A stretch of DNA of 64,000 nucleotides from Paractinoplanes ovalisporus (GTDB lineage Bacteria > Actinomycetota > Actinomycetes > Mycobacteriales > Micromonosporaceae), in contig NZ_JAENHP010000010.1 of the NCBI RefSeq assembly GCF_016834655.1, positions 186,001-250,000 on the forward strand, written 5' to 3'. Positions 19,682-26,997 of the stretch are shown piece after piece (the first letter of the stretch is position 1; each line of letters starts with the position of its first letter). The position numbers and the translations under genes were made by a program. Below the pieces are notes generated by a model that was not told the origin of the DNA, searched no databases, and saw only the letters and a list, made by a program, of their open reading frames with translations.

Positions 19682-20266
19682 CTAGTCCATCTCGCAGAAC
19701 GGTGGGTTGCCGGTGGTGATGCCGAGGTCCTGGCAGCGGAAACTGCTGCCCTGACTGTGGTAGCGCCAACCCGTGCCGGACCTGTAGTGGAACAGGTAGA
19801 TGCCGTCGCCCGGGGTTGGGCCCTTGGGGGCGGCCGTTGCCCAGTTGTGCCAGCAGCTCACGCTCGACGGGATGAAATGCCAGTCCTCCGGCAGGTCGGT
19901 GAGCTCTTCCAGGGTCTTCGCGGAGGGGCAGTCGGGATATTGGGGCCGGTGGCTGGTCGGCGCGGACGACCGCGGTGGGCTCGATGTCGGGGTCTCGCTG
20001 GGCGCCGCCGATGAGGGGCTGGGGCTGGGGGCCGGCGTCTGTGTCGCGGGCGGGATGACCGGCGGCGCGGGACGGTCGGGGGAGCTGTAGGCGATGGCGC
20101 CGCCGATGGTGACAACCGCGGCCGCGGTGGCGCCGGCCGTGGCCAGCCGGGTGCGTTGCTGCGTACGGCGTGAGCGGCGCAGGGTCCGCTCGTACATGTC
20201 GGCGTGGCCGCCGTGTTCGGCCAGGTCGGTCATGGCCTGGCGCAGCCGCCCGAGGTCGTCGGTCAT
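19682..20266 (-). CDS. Membrane anti-sigma-like protein with Cys-rich sensor domain
   Basis: A 194-residue protein. The short cytosolic N-terminus (1-40) lacks a zinc-binding HxxxCxxC motif. One transmembrane helix (about 42-62) is followed by a Pro/Ser linker and an extracellular domain of about 80 residues with four cysteines (DCPSAKTLEELTDLP, DWHFIPSSVSCWHNWATAAP, GDGIYLF, WRYHSQGS, CQDLGI). That domain is closely similar to the whole mature part of the lipoprotein encoded at 20820-21254. The ATG overlaps the stop of the sigma gene, the usual arrangement for a sigma factor and its membrane partner. Anti-sigma activity is inferred from this arrangement only. Confidence 0.75.
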   Translation of the reverse strand: MTDDLGRLRQAMTDLAEHGGHADMYERTLRRSRRTQQRTRLATAGATAAAVVTIGGAIAYSSPDRPAPPVIPPATQTPAPSPSPSSAAPSETPTSSPPRSSAPTSHRPQYPDCPSAKTLEELTDLPEDWHFIPSSVSCWHNWATAAPKGPTPGDGIYLFHYRSGTGWRYHSQGSSFRCQDLGITTGNPPFCEMD

Positions 20267-20784
20267 CAGCCTTCCTCCGTCACGGCGGTGAGCAGGTCGG
20301 GCGCCAGGCTGCGGATGCGGGCCAGCGCCTTGCTGGTCTGGCTCTTGATCGTGCCGACCGAGCAGTTGAGCAGTTCCGCGGCCTCGGCCTCGCTGCGGTC
20401 CTCGAAGAACCGCAGCACCAGCACGGCCCGCTGCCGCCGGGTGAGGTGGGTCAGCACCTCGTGCAGGGCGAGCTTGAGTTCCGTACGGCGGGTGTGGTCG
20501 CTCCCGGGTTGCACCACGTCGGCCAGGTCGCCCGGCATCGACTCGGTGATCCGGCGGCGCCGCCACCAGTTCACATGCAGGTGATACATGGCCGTACGGG
20601 TGTAGGCCTCCAGGTGCCCCGGGTCGGCCAGCCGGTGCCGGCCGCGGTGGGTGCGGGCCAGCGCGTCCTGCACCAGATCCTCGGCGAGGTGCCGGTCACC
20701 GGTCAGCAGGAACGCCGTCCTCAGCAGCGCCGCCGACCGGGTCCGGACGAAGTCGCCGAAGAGGTCGTCGATGGAGTCCGACAT
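20266..20784 (-). CDS. ECF sigma factor (SigE-like group)
   Basis: A 172-residue extracytoplasmic-function sigma factor. Region 2 is seen in LFGDFVRTRSAALLRTAFLLTGDRHLAEDLVQDAL and region 4 in LTRRQRAVLVLRFFEDRSEAEAAELLNCSVGTIKSQTSKAL, read in short pieces. The frame also permits ATG 20823, which overlaps the upstream lipoprotein stop (ATGA). I prefer 20784 because homologues begin close to region 2; coupling through 20823 remains possible. The order lipoprotein, sigma factor, membrane partner with overlaps throughout suggests one signalling unit. Confidence 0.88.
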   Translation of the reverse strand: MSDSIDDLFGDFVRTRSAALLRTAFLLTGDRHLAEDLVQDALARTHRGRHRLADPGHLEAYTRTAMYHLHVNWWRRRRITESMPGDLADVVQPGSDHTRRTELKLALHEVLTHLTRRQRAVLVLRFFEDRSEAEAAELLNCSVGTIKSQTSKALARIRSLAPDLLTAVTEEG

Positions 20785-20819
20785 GCTGTGCGGTACCCCG
20801 TATTCCGTACGGGCCGAGG

Positions 20820-21254
20820 TCATGGGTACTGACAGAACGGCGGGGGCTCGTGGATGCCGAGATCCTGGCAGAAGTATCCGCTGCCCTGGCTGTGATAGCG
20901 CCACCCGGTGCTCGACCCGTGCCGGAAGAGGTAGATGCCGTCGCCGGTGTCCGGGCCCTCGGGGGCGGCCGTCGCCCAGCCTTTCCAGCACTTCACGCTC
21001 GACGGGATGAAATGCCAGCCCTTCGGCAGGTCGACCAGCTTCTCCAGGGCCTTCGCCGACGGGCAGGCGCCGGCCCCGGCCTCGGGCCCCAGCGATGTCG
21101 GAAGCGGCGACGCGGGAACGGACGAGACCGGAGCGGAGACCGGGGCGGACGAGACCGGAGCGGACGAAGGCGCGGACGACGCCGGGGAGCCGCAGGCGGT
21201 GAGCGCGAACAGGACGGCGAGGACGACCGGCAAGGGCCGGTGAGCTGCGAACAT
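20820..21254 (-). CDS. Lipoprotein sharing the sensor domain of the adjacent anti-sigma-like protein
   Basis: A 144-residue lipoprotein with a signal peptide and lipobox LTAC (Cys21), then a Ser/Pro/Val linker with repeated SAPVS, then the same Cys-containing domain as residues 115-194 of the protein at 19682-20266 (CPSAKALEKLVDLP, GWHFIPSSVKCWKGWATAAP, GDGIYLF, STGWRYHSQGS, CQDLGI). The two domains look about 60% identical by eye. It may be a ligand-binding co-sensor or a decoy for the membrane partner. The domain itself is not one I recognise. Confidence 0.8.
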   Translation of the reverse strand: MFAAHRPLPVVLAVLFALTACGSPASSAPSSAPVSSAPVSAPVSSVPASPLPTSLGPEAGAGACPSAKALEKLVDLPKGWHFIPSSVKCWKGWATAAPEGPDTGDGIYLFRHGSSTGWRYHSQGSGYFCQDLGIHEPPPFCQYP

Positions 21255-21341
21255 GTCAGATTCCCCCGAATGATGGCAGGAGCACTACATCCGGGTACAT
21301 GCGATTCCGGTCGCGAGGGTTGCCGCCGACCGGCCACGATT

Positions 21342-22556
21342 TCAGTCGGGCAGCTGCCAGTCGCCGCCGCGGTCCTCCGTCGCGAAGCGAGCGACCAGCT
21401 CGGGGATGTGCAGGCGGCAGGCCACGGCGGTCGCGGTCTGGAAGGCGACGATCGCGCGCCGGGTCATCGGCAGGCCCAGGCGCAGCAGGCGCGGGTTCAC
21501 CTCGCCCTGGATCCGGTCGACGAAGGGCCGCAGGGTGCTCTCGTAGTTCGTCAGCGCGGCCGGCAGGTCGTCCGGGCGCCGGTTGATCTCGCCGGCCAGG
21601 ACGTAGGCGCCGGCCAGCCCACCCGAGACACCCATGCCGCTGTAGGGGGAGGCGCAGTGGGCGGCGTCTCCGGCCAGGACCACCCGGCCGCTGCACCAGC
21701 GGCCGATGCGGACCTGCGCGACCTCCTGCGAGTAGAAGAAGGGGCTGTCCTTCATGCCGTCGACGAAGCGCCGGGTCTGCCATCCCGCGTCGCGGAACCG
21801 GCGGGCCCAGAACTCCTGCTGCTGCTCGACCGGCTGCCGGTGGATCGCCGAGGCTTCCGCGGACTGTTCCCGCAGCACGAAGTACGCTTGGGTCTCGGCC
21901 GGGTTGTGGCTGCGGCGCATGATCTGGCGGCCGCCGGTCGCCATGTACGTGTCGCGGATGTTGCTGTCGGAGGCGATACGCGGGACGAACCAGTAGGCCA
22001 TGTGGATGCCGACCCGCCAGTACGGGTCGGTGCCCGGCGGAAGGATCGCCTGGCGCAGCCGTGAGCCTTGCCCGTCCGCGCCGACCAGAAGGTCGAACTC
22101 GCCGGTGGATCCGTCGGAGAAGCGCGCGACGACGCGGTGCTCGTCCTGCTCGAAGCCGTCCACGCTGCGGTCGAACCGGTAGTCGGTGTCGTCCTTGGTC
22201 GCGTCGTGCAGGATGCGCACCAGGTCGCCCCGCATGATCTCGTACTCCGAGGTGAGGGTCTGCCGGCCCCGGCCCGAGGTGTTGGCCATGATCGTGGCCT
22301 TGGCCCGCCCGCGCGAGTCGACGAAGGCGACGCCCGCCTCGTCCACCAGCCGGTCGCGGACGGCGTCCAGAAGTCCCATCCGGCGGACGGCCTCGATGCC
22401 CTGACCGCGGAGGTCGACCTGGGCGCCGGTGGCCCGCAGCGCCGGGAAGCGCTCGGCCACGGTAACCTGGTGGCCGCCGCGCGTGAGCCAGAAGGCCAGA
22501 GCCTGACCCGCGATGCCGCCACCGGCGACCAGGACGCGCAGCGAACGAGCCGACAT
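21342..22556 (-). CDS. FAD-dependent monooxygenase (PHBH/TetX-like)
   Basis: A 404-residue class A flavoprotein monooxygenase. It shows the dinucleotide motif VAGGGIAGQAL at the N-terminus, the DG motif LLVGADGQGS, and the GD motif VVLAGDAAHCASPYSGMG. Family members hydroxylate aromatic or polyketide compounds, including tetracyclines, with NAD(P)H and O2. The ATG at 22556 follows GAGG closely; GTG 22565 is an in-frame alternative. It is divergent from a TetR repressor with two palindromes in the 70-base gap, a layout typical of self-controlled drug-modification pairs. Substrate unknown. Confidence 0.9.
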   Translation of the reverse strand: MSARSLRVLVAGGGIAGQALAFWLTRGGHQVTVAERFPALRATGAQVDLRGQGIEAVRRMGLLDAVRDRLVDEAGVAFVDSRGRAKATIMANTSGRGRQTLTSEYEIMRGDLVRILHDATKDDTDYRFDRSVDGFEQDEHRVVARFSDGSTGEFDLLVGADGQGSRLRQAILPPGTDPYWRVGIHMAYWFVPRIASDSNIRDTYMATGGRQIMRRSHNPAETQAYFVLREQSAEASAIHRQPVEQQQEFWARRFRDAGWQTRRFVDGMKDSPFFYSQEVAQVRIGRWCSGRVVLAGDAAHCASPYSGMGVSGGLAGAYVLAGEINRRPDDLPAALTNYESTLRPFVDRIQGEVNPRLLRLGLPMTRRAIVAFQTATAVACRLHIPELVARFATEDRGGDWQLPD

Positions 22557-22589
22557 GACCCTCACCCCATTTTTTTATCACTGAATGAT

Positions 22590-22617
22590 TCTCGTACGAG
22601 ATTATCTATCGGCGATA
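22590..22617. promoter_or_regulatory. Operator palindromes between TetR gene and monooxygenase
   Basis: TCTCGTACGAGA (22590-22601) is a perfect 12-base palindrome, and TATCGGCGATA (22607-22617) is a second, odd-centred one. They occupy the gap between divergent genes, just upstream of the TetR start, as expected for operators that silence both directions. Confidence 0.65.
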
Positions 22618-22628
22618 AACTTGGCAAC

Positions 22629-23201
22629 GTGACCAAGATCCGCCGCGAGACCGTCGTCTTCGAAGCGCTGGCCCTGCTCGACGAGGCCGGGCTGGACGGC
22701 GTCAGCACCCGGCAGCTGGCGAAGCGGCTGGGCGTCGAGCAGCCCGCGCTGTACTACTACTTCCGCACCAAGAAAGACCTGCTCGCGGCCTTGGCCGAGG
22801 CGGCGATGACGCCGCACACCACCGCGCCCCTGCCCGCGCCCGGCGACGACTGGCGTGCCTGGTTTCTCGACAACACCCGCAGCTTCCGGCGCACCCTGCT
22901 GATGCGCCGCGACGGTGCACGGCTGCACGCCGGCAGCACGCCCACCGGCGACCTCGAACGGGTCGGCCGCAAGATGGCGTTCCTGGTCGCCGCCGGGGTG
23001 CCCGAACACGACGCGCAGATGGCGATGCTGGCCGCGAGCCGCTTCACCGTCGGCAGCGTGCTGGAGGAGCAGGCCGGCGACGGCGCGGAGCTACCCCCGG
23101 GCGTGCCGGAGATCGATCACGAGTCCGCGTTCGAGGCGGGCCTGGCCCTCATCCTCGACGGCCTGACGCGGCGCGCGGCTCCGGGCGCGCGGACGTCGTG
23201 A
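22629..23201 (+). CDS. TetR-family repressor (TetR_C type)
   Basis: A 190-residue repressor. The N-terminal helix-turn-helix is clear: FEALALLDEAGLDGVSTRQL, then AKRLGVEQPALYYYFRTKKDLL. The C-terminal part resembles the tetracycline-repressor ligand domain (FRRTLLMRRDGARLHAG, ASRFTVGSVLEEQ). GTG 22629 is chosen because the DNA-binding helices begin a few residues later; the open frame upstream overlaps the divergent gene. It likely represses the FAD monooxygenase and itself, released by a small aromatic ligand. Confidence 0.92.
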   Translation: MTKIRRETVVFEALALLDEAGLDGVSTRQLAKRLGVEQPALYYYFRTKKDLLAALAEAAMTPHTTAPLPAPGDDWRAWFLDNTRSFRRTLLMRRDGARLHAGSTPTGDLERVGRKMAFLVAAGVPEHDAQMAMLAASRFTVGSVLEEQAGDGAELPPGVPEIDHESAFEAGLALILDGLTRRAAPGARTS

Positions 23202-23349
23202 ACCCGCCTCCGGGTTACCTCGCTCGGCAAATTGTGAGAAAAACTCCGGCCGACCGGCGCCTCATCAGATCCTGACAACTCGTCACCACACTTTCGGTTC
23301 TCCGCGGACGAACTGCCGCTTCCACTGCGGCGGCCGCGCGGAGCCGGAG

Positions 23350-24153
23350 GTGATGATGTCGATGACGCAACAACCGTGGACCGGCAGCCGGCGGGTGCTT
23401 CTCGCCCTGGGCGGGCTGTCCCTGCTCAGCGCCTGCGCCAAGCCACAGACGCCGACACAGACGCCGACGCAGGCGCCGGCAACGACGCCGTCGTCGCCGA
23501 GCCCGTCACCGTCGCCCACGCCGTCGCCCACGCCGACGAAGCTGCCTCCCATCGCGGTGCAGAAGGAACCCCGGTACGTCGTGCCGACCGGCCGGGGCCC
23601 GAAGGTCGTGGCGCTCACCTTCGACGACGGCCCGCACCCGTCGTACACCCCGCAGGTTCTCAAGCTGCTGCGCAAACACCACATCAAGGCCACGTTCTTC
23701 GTGATCGGGCAGCAGGCGGCGGCGCATCCCGACCTGATCCGGTCCATCGTCGACGACGGGCACACGGTCGGCACCCACACCTGGTCACACGCCGATCTGC
23801 ACCGGCTGGCGGCGGGGCGCGTCCGGACCGAGGTCGGTCGCGCCGTGGACACGGTCGCCGCCACGGTGGGCCGGATACCCCATCTCTTCCGGGCCCCGTA
23901 CGGAAGCTGGTCGCACACCGTGTTCGAAGTGTGCGCGTCGCTCGGGCAGTCCTCGATCGCCTGGGACGTAGACCCTCGTGACTGGGATAATCCCGGTGCG
24001 GGGCGGATCCGCTCGAAGATCCTGGACCAGGTCGGCAACCGGTCGATCGTGCTCACCCACGACGGGGGCGGCGACCGGTCCCAGACCGTACGGGCTCTGC
24101 GGGGTGTTCTGCCCGTGCTCCTCGATTCCGGCTACCGATTCGTGGGGGTGTGA
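23350..24153 (+). CDS. Lipoprotein polysaccharide deacetylase (NodB domain)
   Basis: A 267-residue enzyme. It has a signal peptide with lipobox LSAC, a Thr/Pro/Ser stalk (about 30-65), then a NodB/CE4 domain. Metal and catalytic motifs are all present: TFDDGPH, HTWSH (second and third metal ligands), RAPYGSW, DVDPRDW and LTHDGGG. Such enzymes remove acetyl groups from peptidoglycan or other aminosugar polymers at the cell surface. Several ATG codons follow the GTG at 23350 and the exact start is uncertain by a few residues. The LytR-CpsA-Psr gene begins two bases after the stop, so both act in envelope glycan remodelling. Confidence 0.93.
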   Translation: MMMSMTQQPWTGSRRVLLALGGLSLLSACAKPQTPTQTPTQAPATTPSSPSPSPSPTPSPTPTKLPPIAVQKEPRYVVPTGRGPKVVALTFDDGPHPSYTPQVLKLLRKHHIKATFFVIGQQAAAHPDLIRSIVDDGHTVGTHTWSHADLHRLAAGRVRTEVGRAVDTVAATVGRIPHLFRAPYGSWSHTVFEVCASLGQSSIAWDVDPRDWDNPGAGRIRSKILDQVGNRSIVLTHDGGGDRSQTVRALRGVLPVLLDSGYRFVGV

Positions 24154-24154
24154 C

Positions 24155-25219
24155 GTGCGGCGTCGCTGGTGGTTGGTGCTCTCCATTGTGGTCGCGGTGC
24201 TGGTGAGCGGGTCGGTGGCCGCCGTCGCCGGGATGCGGATGCTGTCGCACCGGTATGAGGACGCGGTCGAGCGGGCCGATCTGCTGCCGCCCGCCCCCTC
24301 GCGGTCGGCGGGCGCCCCGAGCGAGCCGCCCAAGGTCAAGGGGCCGATGAACCTGCTGCTCATCGGTTCCGACAGCCGCACCGACGACGAGGGGGACGGG
24401 CGCAGCGACGTCGTCATCCTCGTGCACATTCCGAAGTCGACCAAGCAGGCGTACGTGATCTCGATCCCGCGCGACACGTACCTCCCGATCGCCACCGCCG
24501 ACGGCGAGCGCGGGTCCCGCAACAAGGTCAACGCGGCCTACGCGTGGGGTGGCGCGCCCCGGCTCGTGCAGACGATCAACCGGTTCGCCGGGATCACCGT
24601 CGACTGGCCGCTGATCGTGGACTTCGCCGGGATCCGCAAGCTGACCGATCTCGTCGGCGGGGTCGACGTCGTCATCGACAAGAAGAGCGTCGACCGCTAC
24701 CGCTTCCTGCCCGACGACAGCCCGTACCCGTCTGCGCCCTGCACCGACCCCCAGGGCCGCTCGCGGCGCTGCGTCGCTTTCCCGGCCGGCAACGTGCACC
24801 TCGACGGCAAGCTGGCCGAGTTCTACGTACGCCAGCGGCGCGGCCTGCCCAACGACGACTACGACCGGGCCAAGCGCCACCAGCAGTATCTGCGGGCGCT
24901 GGCCGAGAAGATCGCCGACCAGAACCTGCTCACCGACCCGGGGAAACTCGACAAACTGGTCCGTACGGCGGCGGGGATGCTCACCGTCGACCGGAGCATG
25001 CCGGTGCAGCGGCTCGCTTTGACACTGCGGCACCTGCGGGCCAAGGACCTGACGTTCATGACCCTGCCGATCGCCGAGAACCGCAACGTTCCCGGCGTGG
25101 GCGCGGTGATGGTCCCCGACGCGGCCCAGTGCCGCGAGCTGTTCGCCGCCCTGCGTGAGGGCCGGCTCGCCGACTACGTGCGCGAGCACCCACCCAACGA
25201 CGTCAGCCACGGCCGCTGA
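24155..25219 (+). CDS. LytR-CpsA-Psr family glycopolymer ligase
   Basis: A 354-residue membrane protein with an N-terminal helix (residues 5-27) and an external LCP domain. Family motifs: NLLLIGSDSR, RSDVVILVH, VISIPRDTYLPI, KVNAAYAWGG, and the arginine-containing FYVRQRRGLPNDDYDRAKRHQQYL. LCP proteins transfer lipid-linked glycopolymers (teichoic acid, arabinogalactan-type) to peptidoglycan. It is translated right after the NodB deacetylase and followed by a large hairpin. Confidence 0.93.
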   Translation: MRRRWWLVLSIVVAVLVSGSVAAVAGMRMLSHRYEDAVERADLLPPAPSRSAGAPSEPPKVKGPMNLLLIGSDSRTDDEGDGRSDVVILVHIPKSTKQAYVISIPRDTYLPIATADGERGSRNKVNAAYAWGGAPRLVQTINRFAGITVDWPLIVDFAGIRKLTDLVGGVDVVIDKKSVDRYRFLPDDSPYPSAPCTDPQGRSRRCVAFPAGNVHLDGKLAEFYVRQRRGLPNDDYDRAKRHQQYLRALAEKIADQNLLTDPGKLDKLVRTAAGMLTVDRSMPVQRLALTLRHLRAKDLTFMTLPIAENRNVPGVGAVMVPDAAQCRELFAALREGRLADYVREHPPNDVSHGR

Positions 25220-25230
25220 CCCGGCCCGGC

Positions 25231-25303
25231 CCGGCTGGTTACTCACCCCACCCCGGTCACTGGGTGGGGCGAGTAAACCAGCCGGGTACGACATTTTCCG
25301 GTT
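25231..25303 (+). repeat. Dispersed hairpin element, copy 2; probable terminator of the LCP operon
   Basis: The left arm starts CCGGCTGGTTACTCACCCC (25231 on) and the right arm ends at 25285 with GAGTAAACCAGCCGG. The arms pair over about 23 bases with one mismatch and one bulge around an eight-base loop. It is followed by GGTACGACATTTTCC, which also follows the hairpin core of copy 1 (11571-11624, opposite strand). It sits 11 bases past the LCP stop, so it probably ends transcription. Confidence 0.75.
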
Positions 25304-25390
25304 GTCCTCCACAACTGCGACCGGATGCAGCGGATCCGGTGCTGATCGCGTTCTATGCCTAGGAGCGCCGAACAGGGACCGGGGGGACGG

Positions 25391-25894
25391 ATGAGCTTCG
25401 AGGATTTCGCGGCGGCGCGGCTGGCCTCGCTGCTGCGATACGCGATGCTGCTCAGCGGTGACCGCGAGGAGGCCCGCGACATCGTCCAGGAGGTGCTGGC
25501 CCGGGCCCTGGTGAAGTGGGGCCGGATCGGCTCGGTGCAGGACCCGTACGGCTATGTCCGGCGGATGGTGACCAACGAGTTCCTGTCGCTGCGCCGGCGC
25601 CGGCGGGTGCGGACCGTGCCGCTGCTGGACGAGGTGGTGAACGGGGCGTCGGCGCCGCGCGCGCCCGATCCACCGTCCGAACCCGACGACGAGCTGTGGC
25701 GTCTGCTCATGGGGCTGCCGCGTCAGCAGCGGGCGGTGATCGTGCTGCGCTACTACGAGAGCCTGAGCGACCTGGAGATCTCGGAGGTCCTGGGCTGCCG
25801 CACCGGAACCGTGCGCAGCAACGCCAGCCGGGCGCTGGCGACGCTCCGGATCGAACTCGACGAGCCCACGACCAACGAAAGGATCCTCTCGTGA
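25391..25894 (+). CDS. ECF sigma factor (SigE-like group)
   Basis: A 167-residue sigma factor. Region 2: FAAARLASLLRYAMLLSGD, REEARDIVQEVLARAL; region 4: LPRQQRAVIVLRYYESLSD, LEISEVLGCRTGTVRSNASRAL. ATG 25391 follows GGGGGGA at a good distance; an ATG at 25355 is in frame but gives an unrelated extension. Its stop overlaps the GTG of the membrane partner (GTGA). Confidence 0.92.
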   Translation: MSFEDFAAARLASLLRYAMLLSGDREEARDIVQEVLARALVKWGRIGSVQDPYGYVRRMVTNEFLSLRRRRRVRTVPLLDEVVNGASAPRAPDPPSEPDDELWRLLMGLPRQQRAVIVLRYYESLSDLEISEVLGCRTGTVRSNASRALATLRIELDEPTTNERILS

Positions 25895-26997
25895 CGAGCC
25901 TCGACGAGCTCACGCGCACCCTCGAGCGCGGCGCCGACCGCGCCCCCGACGCCATCGGCCTGGTCGAGCAGGCTCGGGCCGGCGCCGAACGGCTGCGCCG
26001 CCGCAACCGGCTCCGCGCGGTGGGGGCGGTCGTCGTGGCGGTGGCCGTCGCGGTGACCGTTCCGGTGGTGGTCCGGTCGTACGCCGCCGATCCGCCGCGG
26101 CCCAACCCGGCCGGTCCCATGACCTACTACCGGGAGCCGTACGAACTCTCTCTGGAACTGGCGCCCAGCCGCGTGTACTTCACCATGACCCACGGCACCG
26201 AGGGGAAGACGCAGTTCCTCATCGCCCGGCCGATCGCCAACTCCCAGAAGGCTTCCGGCGGCACGATCGCGGCCTACGACCCCGGCACGTTCGACCCGAC
26301 CCGGTTGCGTCAGGGCGAACGGGTCACCGTGCAGGGCCGGGAAGCCTTCTACGTGAAGCAGCTGGATCCGCCCGCCCCGTCCAGCTCGGGCCCGATGGGA
26401 GCGCCCTACCGGGTCGGGGCGGCGGTGGGCTGGCAGGATCCGTCCGGTGTCTGGGTGACCGTGTCCGAGAGCGCAGACCGGGCCGAGATGCTCCGGCTGG
26501 CCGACGCGGTCCGGCTGACGACGCCCCGCGCCGCGCGGGCGCCGGTGCGGTTCGGCTGGGTGCCGCGCGGCCTGCCGGTCTCCTTCACCGAGAGCCGGGA
26601 CATCGCCGAGTACGGCGTGTCGGCGAGCATCGGGTTCGGCGGTCCCTCCGAGCCGGCCGGGCAGGTCTCCCCGTCGTTCTTCATGCCGTACGACACGCCG
26701 TTGACCGTGATGGCGCTGCCGATGAAGGGCATCATGACCGCCTGGGGGGAGAACTACAGCGACGGCCGGACGCGCACCATCGGCGGCCACCCGACCTGGT
26801 ACCTCGACGGCGAGAAGGACAACCTCACCGACGGCGGCAAGGGCAGTCAGTTCATGATCCAGGCCGGCGACTGCGGCATCACCGTCGTGGTCCGGGACAA
26901 GACCTTCATCCCGTACGAGGATCTCGTGCGCATGGCCGGGAACATGTCCTTCGGCGGGTGCGACGACACCTCGGACTGGCTTCCGATCACCGGCTGA
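25891..26997 (+). CDS. Membrane partner (putative anti-sigma) of the ECF sigma factor
   Basis: A 368-residue protein with a short cytosolic region (1-42), one transmembrane helix (about 43-65) and an extracellular domain of about 300 residues with no family I recognise. The external part has two similar sections, each with a predicted strand-rich fold and phrases such as GREAFYVKQL and GGHPTWYLDGE that suggest an internal duplication. It is translationally coupled to the sigma gene. The last 11 bases overlap the convergent GGDEF-EAL gene. Anti-sigma role is inferred from position. Confidence 0.75.
   Translation: MTSLDELTRTLERGADRAPDAIGLVEQARAGAERLRRRNRLRAVGAVVVAVAVAVTVPVVVRSYAADPPRPNPAGPMTYYREPYELSLELAPSRVYFTMTHGTEGKTQFLIARPIANSQKASGGTIAAYDPGTFDPTRLRQGERVTVQGREAFYVKQLDPPAPSSSGPMGAPYRVGAAVGWQDPSGVWVTVSESADRAEMLRLADAVRLTTPRAARAPVRFGWVPRGLPVSFTESRDIAEYGVSASIGFGGPSEPAGQVSPSFFMPYDTPLTVMALPMKGIMTAWGENYSDGRTRTIGGHPTWYLDGEKDNLTDGGKGSQFMIQAGDCGITVVVRDKTFIPYEDLVRMAGNMSFGGCDDTSDWLPITG

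Noticed and set aside
19359..19769. A 136-codon minus-strand ORF spanning the gap upstream of the trypco2-like gene
   Set aside because: It overlaps the 3' end of the anti-sigma-like gene in another frame and has no protein-like features.
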